A DNA stretch of 64,000 bases, taken from NCBI GenBank assembly GCA_019422065.1, contig JAHZEA010000003.1, forward strand, positions 19,823 to 83,822. The letters are read 5' to 3'. The DNA comes from Lachnospiraceae bacterium. Lineage in GTDB: Bacteria; Bacillota; Clostridia; Lachnospirales; Anaerotignaceae. Position numbers and translations under genes: made by a program. Under the pieces are notes generated by a model. It saw only the letters and a program-made list of their open reading frames with translations. It had not been told where the DNA came from and ran no database searches. This document shows positions 34,651 to 42,500 of the stretch, piece after piece. The number at the start of each line of letters is the position of its first letter. Position 1 is the first letter of the stretch.

Positions 34651-35094
34651 TTATTTAACTATAACCTTTACTCCTTCAATTCTGTCTACAGTAACAAAAT
34701 CGCCTTTCTCAAAAGTTACATCAAAGTCATTGCTTCTTGCTGTCCAAATTTTACCATCGTATTTTATGGCGCCTGTATCTGCTTTGTTATCTATTTTTTC
34801 CGTAACAGCTACACTTTGGCCTATTATTCTATCAAGATTAGTAGGCTCACTTTTTAGCTTAATTACGTTTTTAACAAAAGGCCGGGTTAATACAAAAAGG
34901 GCAACAGAAGCTATAACAAATATTATTAGCTGAACATAAACTGCCGCGCCCACTTTAGCTGCCGCAAATGAGCAAAGTGCCCCCGCGCAGAACCATATTG
35001 AAACCAAACCGGCAGTAGCGGCTTCGGCGATAAGAAATATTATAAAAAGCAAAATCCAAAAAGTAGACATACTAATTGTAAAACCTTCCAACAT
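34651..35094 (-). CDS. Short NfeD-family membrane protein
   Basis: 147 residues: three hydrophobic segments (about 10-30, 35-47, 53-72), then the small OB-fold NfeD domain (IIGQSVAVTEKI ... GKIWTARSNDFDVTFEKGDFVTVDRIEGVKVIV). It lacks the ClpP-like protease of long NfeD proteins. NfeD partners SPFH proteins in membrane microdomains, matching the gene that follows 40 bases downstream. Confidence 0.92.
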   Translation of the reverse strand: MLEGFTISMSTFWILLFIIFLIAEAATAGLVSIWFCAGALCSFAAAKVGAAVYVQLIIFVIASVALFVLTRPFVKNVIKLKSEPTNLDRIIGQSVAVTEKIDNKADTGAIKYDGKIWTARSNDFDVTFEKGDFVTVDRIEGVKVIVK

Positions 35095-35128
35095 AATTAT
35101 CGCCTCGCTTTCAAACTGTTAAATCCAT

Positions 35129-36055
35129 TTATTTTAAGAAACCATTTACTATCTGAGCTTCGGCCTCTGCTTCTGTAAGGCCAAGAGTCATAAGTTTTAT
35201 TATCTGTTCACCAGCTATTTTACCAATAGCGGCCTCATGGATAAGGGATGCCTCAACGTTATTTGCCGTAATCTCTGGAAGAGCAGTAACAACGCCGTTG
35301 TCCATTATAATGGAGTCACATTCGGAATGACCCATACATTTAGCATTTCCGTTAATTATTGAAACGAATTTCTGTTTTGAATTATCCTTAGCAACAGAAC
35401 GTGAAACAAGGTTAGCGCTTGAGCCTTCGCCATTTAAGTCAATTTCAAACTGTGTTTCGGCATACTGTTTACCATGAGTAAGTATTTTTTCTTTAACAAT
35501 AACAGTAGCTCCGGCTTCTGCTGTAGCTTTTGTTACCCTAATTGTGGAATCAACGCCTTTAAGCTGTGTTGTTTCCATTTCAATATAGCTGTTTTCTCCG
35601 GCTTCGATTATTGTTTGAGGATTTATAATTCTCTCGCCTGTGCCTTCGCCAACACCTATATGTTTTTCTACATATTTAACCTTTGAGTTTTTGCCAAGAA
35701 CAAATCTGTGTATACCGTTATGCTCGCTCATTTGGCTTCCGCTGTTGTGTATTCCACAGCCTGCAACAATAACAATATCTGCATCATCGCCGATATAAAA
35801 ATCGTTATACACCAAATCATGCACATCGGTATGGGTAACAAGGGCCGGTATATGAACGCTTTCATTTTTCGTACCCGGCTTAATTATAATATCTATACCC
35901 GGTTTATCTGTTTTGCCAACTATTTCAATATTAGCAGATGAATGTCTGCCGGCGCTTTGGCCATTAAGTCTTATATTATATGCTCCCTGCGGAACACCAT
36001 GAAGGTCTGCAACTTCCTCAAGAAGCGATTCAAGTATCTTATCGTCCATATCCAT
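35129..36055 (-). CDS. SufB/SufD-type scaffold (SmsB-like)
   Basis: 308 residues, much shorter than SufB or SufD of the full SUF system. The C-terminal beta-helix and helices show CMGHSECDSIIMDNG and the HEAAIGKIAGEQIIKLMTLGLTEAEAEAQIVNGFL tail typical of the family, including candidate cluster residues Cys, Glu and His. Together with the SufC ATPase encoded just upstream it forms the two-gene arrangement described as the SUF-like minimal system (SmsCB). No sufS, sufU or sufD lies beside it, so a sulfur source must come from elsewhere. Start behind GGGGGG two bases after the ATPase gene. Confidence 0.88.
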   Translation of the reverse strand: MDMDDKILESLLEEVADLHGVPQGAYNIRLNGQSAGRHSSANIEIVGKTDKPGIDIIIKPGTKNESVHIPALVTHTDVHDLVYNDFYIGDDADIVIVAGCGIHNSGSQMSEHNGIHRFVLGKNSKVKYVEKHIGVGEGTGERIINPQTIIEAGENSYIEMETTQLKGVDSTIRVTKATAEAGATVIVKEKILTHGKQYAETQFEIDLNGEGSSANLVSRSVAKDNSKQKFVSIINGNAKCMGHSECDSIIMDNGVVTALPEITANNVEASLIHEAAIGKIAGEQIIKLMTLGLTEAEAEAQIVNGFLK

Positions 36056-36056
36056 G

Positions 36057-36785
36057 TTATTTCACCCCCCTTAAAACTGAACATCCTGCTGAAGCATTTG
36101 CTGTATCATCAAGCAGTGTAGGGAAAATCTCATCCCTGCTGCCTCTATTTACAAGCTCACCATTTGCAATTACTATTATCTCGTCAGCAATATTAAGTAT
36201 ACGCTCTTGGTGAGAAATTATAATTATAGAACCCTGAATCTCATCGTGCATTTTCTCAAACACATCAATAAGGTTTTTAAAAGACCAAAGGTCAATGCCT
36301 GCTTCCGGCTCATCAAATATGGAAAGCTTTGTTTTTCTAGCCATAACAGTGGCAATTTCTATTCTTTTAAGCTCACCGCCTGAAAGGCTGGCATTTACTT
36401 CTCTGTTTATGTAGTCTTTAGCGCAAAGACCAACTTCTGAAAGGTACTCACAAGCCGCTGCTGTTGTAAGGCTTTTACCTGAAGCAAGATTAATTAAGTC
36501 CCTTACTGTAACACCTTTAAATCTAACAGGCTGCTGGAAAGCAAAGCTTATACCCATTTGAGCCCTTTCTGTAATGTTTTTATCTGTAATGTCTACACCG
36601 TCAAACAAAATCTGTCCTGATGTAGGCTTAACAATACCGGCTATAATTTTGGCTAATGTTGATTTGCCGCCGCCGTTAGGACCGGTTATTACAATAAATT
36701 TCTTATCATCTATTGTAAGACTAAGGTCTTTTATAATTCCCTTGCCGTCATCAACAGTATAGGAAATGTTTTTAAGTTCAAGCAT
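36057..36785 (-). CDS. sufC: SufC-type ABC ATPase (SmsC-like)
   Basis: 242 residues. Walker A GPNGGGKSTLAK, the SufC-specific region QMGISFAFQQPVRFKGVTVRDL, signature LSGGELKRIEIATV and Walker B FDEPEAGIDLWS. It powers assembly of Fe-S clusters on the SufB/SmsB scaffold encoded immediately downstream. RBS GGGAGG. Confidence 0.93.
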   Translation of the reverse strand: MLELKNISYTVDDGKGIIKDLSLTIDDKKFIVITGPNGGGKSTLAKIIAGIVKPTSGQILFDGVDITDKNITERAQMGISFAFQQPVRFKGVTVRDLINLASGKSLTTAAACEYLSEVGLCAKDYINREVNASLSGGELKRIEIATVMARKTKLSIFDEPEAGIDLWSFKNLIDVFEKMHDEIQGSIIIISHQERILNIADEIIVIANGELVNRGSRDEIFPTLLDDTANASAGCSVLRGVK

Positions 36786-37258
36786 TTTTGTGTCCTCCCT
36801 GTGTATTTTAAGCGGAAAATAAGTTAAGCAACCAGTATTGCACCTAAGATATTTTTCCGATTTAGAGCTAAAATATTCGCTTAAAAATTTACTTTAAAAC
36901 CCATATTTTCTCATTTATAGAATTATATCAATTATGTATTGTATAGTCAATATTTTCCCCGAAGTAAACGAAAATAATTATTATTTAATATCCATTTTAT
37001 ATTTGTTCATTTATACTGTTTTAATCTGTTAATACAAATGCCTGCTGATACTTAAATACTTTTTGTTTTATAGCATATATATATTTTTTATGATATAATT
37101 CTGTAGCAGTCATATTTTATATTACGCCTCAGATTTTAGGTTAACATACGGCGCAAAAAAATTTAAGTTTTGTATAATATTTTGAATGGATTTTATATCC
37201 ATATTCGTATTATATATGAAACCAATTAAAACTGAAAAATAAATCGGAGGTAATAAAT
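36786..37258. other. Divergent intergenic region with long leader
   Basis: The sufC side has a promoter at 36922-36950 and a leader of about 130 bases in which AAGCG near 36885 can pair with CGCTT near 36810, so the leader may be structured. On the plus side a TATAAT lies at about 37099-37104 without a clear -35, and an ATGGAT/ATCCAT repeat at about 37186-37202. I recognise no known riboswitch here. Confidence 0.4.
36922..36950 (-). promoter_or_regulatory. Promoter of the sufC-sufB pair
   Basis: TTGACT (36945-36950) and TATAAT (36922-36927) 17 bases apart. Confidence 0.78.
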
Positions 37259-37510
37259 ATGAAAAAATTAATAACAGGTATTTTTATAACAGCGGCAATA
37301 CTTACCGTATCTGTTACAAGCGTATGGGCTCACGGTCATGGCGGCCATTTTAATTCTGGCAGAGGCCAGTACTGCACAAATAACGGCGCATGTGGATATA
37401 ATTACGTAGATGCTGACGGTGACGGAGTTTGTGACAACTATTATTTAAGAACTACATATCAAAACAACACATACTGCGGCTCATGCCACACAGGTGGATA
37501 CTGCCGCTAA
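37259..37510 (+). CDS. Small secreted His/Cys-rich protein with Ca-loop-like motif
   Basis: 83 residues. Signal peptide 1-24 (cleavage after VWA). The mature part starts HGHGGH and carries seven Cys and the acidic loop YVDADGDGVCDNY, which resembles an EF-hand or dockerin calcium loop. Similar short DADGDGxCD proteins occur beside sigma/anti-sigma genes in Clostridia. Fifteen bases upstream of an ECF sigma factor gene, so it belongs to that unit. Function unknown; binding of a metal ion outside the membrane is suggested by composition only. RBS GGAGGT. Confidence 0.75.
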   Translation: MKKLITGIFITAAILTVSVTSVWAHGHGGHFNSGRGQYCTNNGACGYNYVDADGDGVCDNYYLRTTYQNNTYCGSCHTGGYCR

Positions 37511-37525
37511 AAACGGGGATTTATT

Positions 37526-38008
37526 ATGCGGAGCGAACAGGAAGTAAACACGGCTATTGAGCGGTATTCTGATACCATAAAGCGGCTGTGTATGATTCAT
37601 CTTAAAAATTACGCAGATACAGAGGACATATTTCAAACAGTTTTTTTGAAATATGTCCTTAGCTCCGTTTGCTTTGAAAATGAGGAACACGAAAAAGCAT
37701 GGTTTATACGAGTAACAATTAATGCATGCAGGGATTTGATTAAAAGTTTTTTTCGCAGCAGAACAGTATCTATAGACGAAATTTTAAATCTGCCGGATAA
37801 GCTTTCACCTGACAACAGGGAAATACTGGAGGCCATACTTTCATTGCCTTCTAAGTACAAAGATGTAGTTTATCTGCATTATTACGAAGGATACACGGCA
37901 GTTGAAATTGGCAAAATACTAAGAAAAAACGTAAACACCGTTTATACACTGCTTACGCGTTCAAGGCAGATGCTAAAAGAAAAGCTGGGTGATATTGATT
38001 ATGAGTAA
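37526..38008 (+). CDS. ECF-type sigma-70 family factor
   Basis: 160 residues. Region 2 (YADTEDIFQTVFLKYV ... HEKAWFIRVTINACRDL, about 28-72) and region 4 (LPSKYKDVVYLHYYEGYTAVEIGKILRKNVNTVYTLLTRSRQMLKEKL, about 107-155) are both clear; no region 3, as usual for ECF factors. It would direct RNA polymerase to a small regulon, held inactive by the membrane protein encoded next. Its last codons overlap the next gene's start. Confidence 0.94.
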   Translation: MRSEQEVNTAIERYSDTIKRLCMIHLKNYADTEDIFQTVFLKYVLSSVCFENEEHEKAWFIRVTINACRDLIKSFFRSRTVSIDEILNLPDKLSPDNREILEAILSLPSKYKDVVYLHYYEGYTAVEIGKILRKNVNTVYTLLTRSRQMLKEKLGDIDYE

Positions 38009-38744
38009 TATAAAAGAAACTTTTAATAAAATCCATGCAGAAGAAGAACTTAAGATTAAAACAAAGGCATTTTTAGCACAAAAAACTAACAATTATAAAA
38101 AACGCCATATTACTTTTAAATACAAAACCGCAGCCGTTATGGCATGTTTATTTTTGTTTATTTTATCTGCCGGAGGTCTAAAGTTATACTTTACACCAAC
38201 ATCAGTTATAAGCATAGACATTAATCCGTCCATTGAATTAGGTGTAAACATGTTCGACAGGATTATATCCGTTAAAGGCTATAACGACGACGGCAATGAA
38301 CTGGCAGATTTAATTAATGTTAAATATACCAATTACAAATATGGTCTTGAGGAGCTTATAAACAGCCAAACTGTTACACAATGCCTATCAAACAACGGCT
38401 CTTTATCTATAACAGTAGCCGGCTCCAACCAAAAACAGTGCAACGATATATTATCAAATGCTAAGGACTGCACATCCGGACACAATAACACGTACTGCCA
38501 CATGGCAGACTACAGTCAAATAGAAAGCGCTCATCAATGCGGGCTTTCTGTAGGAAAATATATGGCATACTTAGAGCTTAAGGCCCTTGATAACAGTATA
38601 ACACCGGAAGATATAAGCGGTATGACGATGAGAGAAATAAGGGATATTATAAATTCATATCCATCCCAAAACACATACTATCAAAGTGATAACTGTGGTG
38701 AAAAACATCACGGTCACAAAAACGGTCATCATGGAAATAGTTAG
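38001..38744 (+). CDS. RsgI-like transmembrane anti-sigma factor with His-rich tail
   Basis: 247 residues from the ATG at 38001; the GTG at 37989 is in frame but poorly placed. The cytoplasmic N-terminus (1-42) should hold the sigma factor; one transmembrane helix follows (about 43-63); outside is the domain with VISIDINPSIELGVNMFDRIISVKGYNDDG, typical of RsgI-like anti-sigma factors of Clostridia. The tail ends NCGEKHHGHKNGHHGNS, with six His, echoing the His-rich start of the secreted peptide two genes upstream. Overlaps the sigma gene by eight bases. Confidence 0.85.
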   Translation: MSNIKETFNKIHAEEELKIKTKAFLAQKTNNYKKRHITFKYKTAAVMACLFLFILSAGGLKLYFTPTSVISIDINPSIELGVNMFDRIISVKGYNDDGNELADLINVKYTNYKYGLEELINSQTVTQCLSNNGSLSITVAGSNQKQCNDILSNAKDCTSGHNNTYCHMADYSQIESAHQCGLSVGKYMAYLELKALDNSITPEDISGMTMREIRDIINSYPSQNTYYQSDNCGEKHHGHKNGHHGNS

Positions 38745-38779
38745 AAAGAGTTAGAAAAAGTTAGAAGAAGTTGGAAAAA
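38740..38779 (+). repeat. Four tandem 10-bp repeats
   Basis: GTTAGAAAGA, GTTAGAAAAA, GTTAGAAGAA, GTTGGAAAAA in direct succession. The first copy contains the anti-sigma stop codon; the array ends at the terminator. Confidence 0.9.
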
Positions 38780-38780
38780 C

Positions 38781-38820
38781 AAAAAACGGCTCAGCTATAA
38801 AAACTGGGGCCGTTTTTTGT
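38781..38820. terminator. Bidirectional terminator
   Basis: AAAAACGGC(TCAG) pairs with (CTGG)GGCCGTTTTTT; A run and T run flank it, serving both the anti-sigma gene and the convergent lyase gene. Confidence 0.85.
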
Positions 38821-38848
38821 TTTGATTAAGTATTTTCTTGGGTTTATT

Positions 38849-40045
38849 TTAAACAAGCTTAAGAGCCTGCTCTAAATCCTCAATTAAGTCATCGACATCT
38901 TCAATACCTATTGAAAGTCTAACCTGTCCGTCGAATATGCTTGCGGCATAGCGTTCTTCAGGTGACATATCAAAATGGCTCATTGAAGGTGAGTGCTGGA
39001 TAAGAGAGTCAACATTACCAAGGCTTGTGGCAAGGCTGAATACTTTCATATTATTCATTACTTTTCTTACAGCATCCATTCCGCCTTTAATGTCAACACT
39101 CATCATTCCGCCATAGCCGTTATGCATCTGCTTTTTAGCTATTTCATGTGTTGGGTGGCTTTCAAGACCCGGATAATAAACTCTGTCTACCTTAGGATGT
39201 TTTTCAAGGTACTGAGCTACCTTCATTGCATTAGAGCAGTGGCGTTCCATTCTTACACCCAATGTTTTCATACCCTGCATTAAAAGCCAAGCGGCAAATG
39301 GGTCTAAAACAGCACCGAAGCACTGAAGGTACGGCATACGGCATCTGTCAATGCGTTCTTTGCTACCAGCAACAACTCCGGCTGTAACTGTACCATGACC
39401 GCAAAGATATTTAGTTGCGCTGTGAACAACAAGGTCTGCGCCTAAATCAAGCGGGTTCTGCAAATAAGGCGAAGCAAATGTGCTATCTACAATAAGTGTT
39501 ATTCCTTCATGCTGGTGAACAACCTCGCTTATAGCGGCTATATCGCTTATTTTAAGTGTTGGATTAGCCGGTGTTTCAACATAAACAAGGCTTGTGTTAG
39601 GCTGTATAGCATCAGCAACAGCCTGTACGTTAGATGTATCAACTCTTGTATATGTAATTCCAAGGCGTGAAAGCACTTTTGCAAAAAGAGTGTAAGAGCA
39701 ACCGTATATAACATCACCAAAAACCACATGGTCCCCTGCTTTTACAATGCTTAAAACAGCTGTTGAAATAGCACCCAGACCACTTGCAAGTGATATAGCG
39801 GCTTCCGCATGCTCTAAATGAGCAATTTTCTTTTCAAGCTCATCGCAGTTAGGGCTGCCGAAACGTGTATATACAAAGCCTTCATCTACATGCTGATTAA
39901 GATAAACGGCACTGTCAAAGTCCTCCAATACATAAGTTGATGTTTGATATATAGGACTGATATGCGCCATGGCTTCCGGTTTATATGTTCCAGTTAACCG
40001 TGCATGCAGCTGGTGAGCGTGAAGCAAATCAGTATTAATATTCAT
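38849..40045 (-). CDS. Cys/Met metabolism PLP enzyme, probable methionine gamma-lyase
   Basis: 398 residues of the trans-sulfuration family. PLP Lys in SATKYLCGHG, YTRFGSPN binding the phosphate of the neighbouring subunit, SLASGLGAIS and the C-terminal RLSIGIEDVDDLIEDL. The active-site segment reads VIYGCSYTLF: the Cys after YG is typical of methionine gamma-lyase, where cystathionine lyases and synthases usually have Gly. It would split methionine into methanethiol, 2-oxobutyrate and ammonia. It is a single gene; cystathionine gamma-lyase remains possible. RBS GAGGTG. Confidence 0.85.
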   Translation of the reverse strand: MNINTDLLHAHQLHARLTGTYKPEAMAHISPIYQTSTYVLEDFDSAVYLNQHVDEGFVYTRFGSPNCDELEKKIAHLEHAEAAISLASGLGAISTAVLSIVKAGDHVVFGDVIYGCSYTLFAKVLSRLGITYTRVDTSNVQAVADAIQPNTSLVYVETPANPTLKISDIAAISEVVHQHEGITLIVDSTFASPYLQNPLDLGADLVVHSATKYLCGHGTVTAGVVAGSKERIDRCRMPYLQCFGAVLDPFAAWLLMQGMKTLGVRMERHCSNAMKVAQYLEKHPKVDRVYYPGLESHPTHEIAKKQMHNGYGGMMSVDIKGGMDAVRKVMNNMKVFSLATSLGNVDSLIQHSPSMSHFDMSPEERYAASIFDGQVRLSIGIEDVDDLIEDLEQALKLV

Positions 40046-40298
40046 AAATTAAGCACCTCTTTTTATAATATTTAAACTTTAATGTTTATTTTAATGTTAC
40101 TATCTATCATTCGATACATCAACTTACAATTAGTAAGTATAAAATACATATTTTATATTACAAAATATACTATACAATTAATTTGAACATTAAACTTGTG
40201 ATTAAGTATTTTCTTAATTTTAGTTAAAACAGTTAATAAAAATCAAAATTTGTAGTATACTTATGTTTTTAACAGACTTAAAAAGGAGGACTTAAAAA

Positions 40299-41123
40299 GT
40301 GAATATTTATATTGAAATTTTAAAAGCCATATTTTTAGGTATAGTAGAAGGTATTACGGAATGGCTGCCTATAAGCAGTACAGGGCACATGCTCCTTGTA
40401 GATGAGTTTTTAACTCTTAACATGAGCGATTCTTTTAAAGAAATGTTTTTTGTTGTTATACAGCTTGGTGCCATACTTGCAGTTGTTGTTATATTCTGGA
40501 AAAAGATGATGCCCTTTCAGTTTAAAGACAAATCAAAGCCTATAATTAAAAAAGATATATTTTCTTTATGGATGAAAGTAGTTGTTGCCTGCATACCGGG
40601 AGCCGTTGTAACTCTTTTGTTTGATGACTACATTGAGGCACACCTTCACACCCCTGTTGTAATAGCTCTTGCGCTTATTGTTTACGGTGCCGCATTTATA
40701 ATAATTGAGCAGTGGAACAAACGCCGTATTCCCACAACAAAGTCTCTTGATGACATTACATACAAAACAGCCTTTATTATAGGTCTTTTTCAGGTGCTTT
40801 CCATTATACCCGGCACATCCCGTTCAGGCTCAACAATAGTAGGTTCTCTTATAATAGGTGTATCAAGGGTTGCAGCAGCAGAATTTACATTCTTTTTAGC
40901 TGTTCCTGTTATGTTTGGGTTAAGTGCCATAAAAATATTAAAGTTCGGCCTTTCATTTACTGCTCCTGAGCTCATTATACTTTTTACAGGCTCACTGGTG
41001 GCGTTTATAGTTTCTTTATTTATAATAAAATTCCTTATGGGATATGTAAAAAAGCATGACTTTAAAGTATTCGGTATTTACCGAATAATACTTGGTTTGC
41101 TGGTATTAATTATAATGCTGTAA
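40299..41123 (+). CDS. uppP: Undecaprenyl-diphosphate phosphatase
   Basis: 274 residues from a GTG start behind AAAGGAGGAC. About eight membrane helices. Signature motifs GIVEGITEWLPISSTGHMLLVDE (the catalytic Glu-rich loop) and PGTSRSGSTIVGSLIIG. Regenerates undecaprenyl phosphate for cell-wall synthesis and gives bacitracin tolerance. A weak promoter (TTAATA and TATACT, about 40231-40259) precedes it. Confidence 0.96.
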   Translation: MNIYIEILKAIFLGIVEGITEWLPISSTGHMLLVDEFLTLNMSDSFKEMFFVVIQLGAILAVVVIFWKKMMPFQFKDKSKPIIKKDIFSLWMKVVVACIPGAVVTLLFDDYIEAHLHTPVVIALALIVYGAAFIIIEQWNKRRIPTTKSLDDITYKTAFIIGLFQVLSIIPGTSRSGSTIVGSLIIGVSRVAAAEFTFFLAVPVMFGLSAIKILKFGLSFTAPELIILFTGSLVAFIVSLFIIKFLMGYVKKHDFKVFGIYRIILGLLVLIIML

Positions 41124-41144
41124 AAAACAAACAACTCTTTGTTT

Positions 41145-41169
41145 AGGCCTTTAACAAGGCCTTTTTTTA
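41145..41169 (+). terminator. Terminator after uppP
   Basis: AGGCCTT/AAGGCCT stem, 4-base loop, seven T. Confidence 0.88.
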
Positions 41170-41207
41170 TACGCCTTTTTACTAAATACCAAAATTTTAC
41201 AAATTAC

Positions 41208-41255
41208 TTGACAAATTAAGTTTTTTAAATTATATTAGAAATAGAATAATTCTAA
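41208..41255 (+). promoter_or_regulatory. Promoter and Per/Fur-type box of the Fur-family gene
   Basis: TTGACA (41208-41213) and TATATT (41231-41236) 17 bases apart. The 15-mer ATAGAATAATTCTAA (41241-41255) matches the PerR-type consensus TTATAATNATTATAA at 11 of the 14 fixed positions and covers the expected RNA start, so the gene probably represses itself. Confidence 0.7.
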
Positions 41256-41269
41256 ATTGAGTGATGAAC

Positions 41270-41638
41270 ATGAGATACGAAAATATTATTTTAGAAATTA
41301 TAAATAATTCAAATGAACACATGACTGCCGAACAAGTATTTTTTACATTAAAAAGCATACACCCTTCGGTAGTTCTGGCAACAGTTTATAATAATTTAAA
41401 CAATCTTTACAAACAAGGTAAAATTAGGAAAATCAGCATTGAAGGCTGCCCTGACCGTTATGACAAAACAATAAGGCACGACCATTTGGTTTGCCGTTGC
41501 TGCGGAAAGCTTTCTGATATTTATCTTGAAGACATTACATCAGAGCTTGAAAGACAGACAGGCTTTTCTATTGATGGTTATGATTTAAAGGTGCAGTATA
41601 TTTGCCCTGAATGTAAAGCAAAAGAAGCATCTGAATAA
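41270..41638 (+). CDS. Fur-family metalloregulator, PerR-like
   Basis: 122-125 residues; GTG 41261, ATG 41264 and ATG 41270 are all in frame and none has a strong ribosome site. N-terminal winged helix with SVVLATVYNNLNNLYKQGKI, metal-site HDHLVCRCCGKLSDI and structural zinc pair ICPEC. The presence of DRYDKTIRHDH and the box type favour a peroxide or iron sensor. It controls at least itself by the site above; the PTPS-like gene follows 51 bases later and may share its transcript. Confidence 0.88.
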   Translation: MRYENIILEIINNSNEHMTAEQVFFTLKSIHPSVVLATVYNNLNNLYKQGKIRKISIEGCPDRYDKTIRHDHLVCRCCGKLSDIYLEDITSELERQTGFSIDGYDLKVQYICPECKAKEASE

Positions 41639-41689
41639 ATTAGCAATGAGTCACAAGACTTATAAATATAAAAAGGAGGCGTATAAATA

Positions 41690-42253
41690 ATGAGAAGTAT
41701 TACCACATTAGACTTACAGTATGCACACAGATTTTATGGTTTTAAGGGAGAAGCGCAGTATCTTCACGGACACACTGGTGTTTTAACTATTGAAGTGGAA
41801 GACACTATTGAGCCGGGAGTTAATATGGTATTTCCTTGTAACGAAATTCAGAAAACTGCTTGGTCAGTACTTAAAAACTTTGACCACGCCCTTATATTAA
41901 GAGAAGATGACCCTCTCCTTCCGGCTGTTCTTAAAGTTTATGAGGAACAGGGTATACGCGACGGTGCGCCTCAAAACCAGATGAAGGGCCCAGCATTTAA
42001 AACAGAATTAGCTACAGCTTATCCTGAATGTCGTTTAGTTGTTACTAAAGAAACAATGACTGTTGAAGGTATGATTAAGATTGTTTATGACTTGCTTAAA
42101 GACAAGCTTAACATAGCTAAGATTACATTTACTAGCGGAGTAAATGCCGCCAGTGCTGAATTTACTACTAAAAACAAAATTGAGCGCTGCCCTCTTTGCG
42201 GAATAGCGCTTAACGAAAACGGTGTATGCCCTAAGTGCGGTTACAAAAAGTAA
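41690..42253 (+). CDS. 6-pyruvoyltetrahydropterin synthase/QueD-like protein with C-terminal zinc ribbon
   Basis: 187 residues. The zinc His of T-fold PTPS/QueD enzymes are seen in YAHRFYGF and YLHGHTGVL, and a conserved DHALIL-type segment in NFDHALILREDDPLL. But the catalytic Cys that normally precedes the LHGH motif is missing (GEAQYLHGH). A zinc ribbon CPLCGIALNENGVCPKCGYKK is appended at residues 167-187. It could act in queuosine/preQ0 or folate-type pterin chemistry, or have another role; no other que or fol gene lies nearby. RBS AAAGGAGGCG. Confidence 0.75.
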   Translation: MRSITTLDLQYAHRFYGFKGEAQYLHGHTGVLTIEVEDTIEPGVNMVFPCNEIQKTAWSVLKNFDHALILREDDPLLPAVLKVYEEQGIRDGAPQNQMKGPAFKTELATAYPECRLVVTKETMTVEGMIKIVYDLLKDKLNIAKITFTSGVNAASAEFTTKNKIERCPLCGIALNENGVCPKCGYKK

Positions 42254-42278
42254 TACTTAAAAACAGACAAATATTATT

Positions 42279-42311
42279 ATATCCGGCAGTATAACTGCCG
42301 GATATGTTTTT
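42279..42311 (+). terminator. Terminator after the QueD-like gene
   Basis: ATATCCGGCAGT/ACTGCCGGATAT stem, 3-base loop, T-rich tail. Confidence 0.9.
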
Positions 42312-42324
42312 ATTGATATTTAAT

Positions 42325-42360
42325 TAAAAAAGCCCCAAACGTACAAAAGTTTGGGGCTTT
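42325..42360 (-). terminator. Terminator after tRNA-Arg(CCU)
   Basis: AAAGCCCCAAAC/GTTTGGGGCTTT-type hairpin (AGCCCCAAAC with TTTGGGGCT) and T run on the minus strand. Confidence 0.9.
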
Positions 42361-42363
42361 TAG

Positions 42364-42437
42364 TGTTCCCGAGGTGATTCGAACACCCGACCTACCGCTT
42401 AGGAGGCGGTCGCTCTATCCAGCTGAGCTACGGAAAC
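42364..42437 (-). tRNA. tRNA-Arg(CCT)
   Basis: 74 bases. Acceptor GTTTCCG/CGGGAAC, D arm GCTCAGCTGGATAGAGC, anticodon stem ACCGC/GCGGT with loop CTCCTAA (anticodon CCU, reads AGG), T loop TTCGAAT. CCA not encoded. Confidence 0.96.
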
Positions 42438-42500
42438 TCACAAAATAAACCAAATAGGCTTACCTTTATATTTTAGTCATTTAAGGGCAAAAAGTCAATA

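Noticed and set aside
38740..38779. CRISPR-like array
   Set aside because: Units are 10 bp, contiguous and without spacers; simple tandem repeats.
42364..42437. tRNA-Arg(CCT) as a prophage attachment site
   Set aside because: The genes on both sides (QueD-like, DNA glycosylase) are chromosomal and no phage genes adjoin it.
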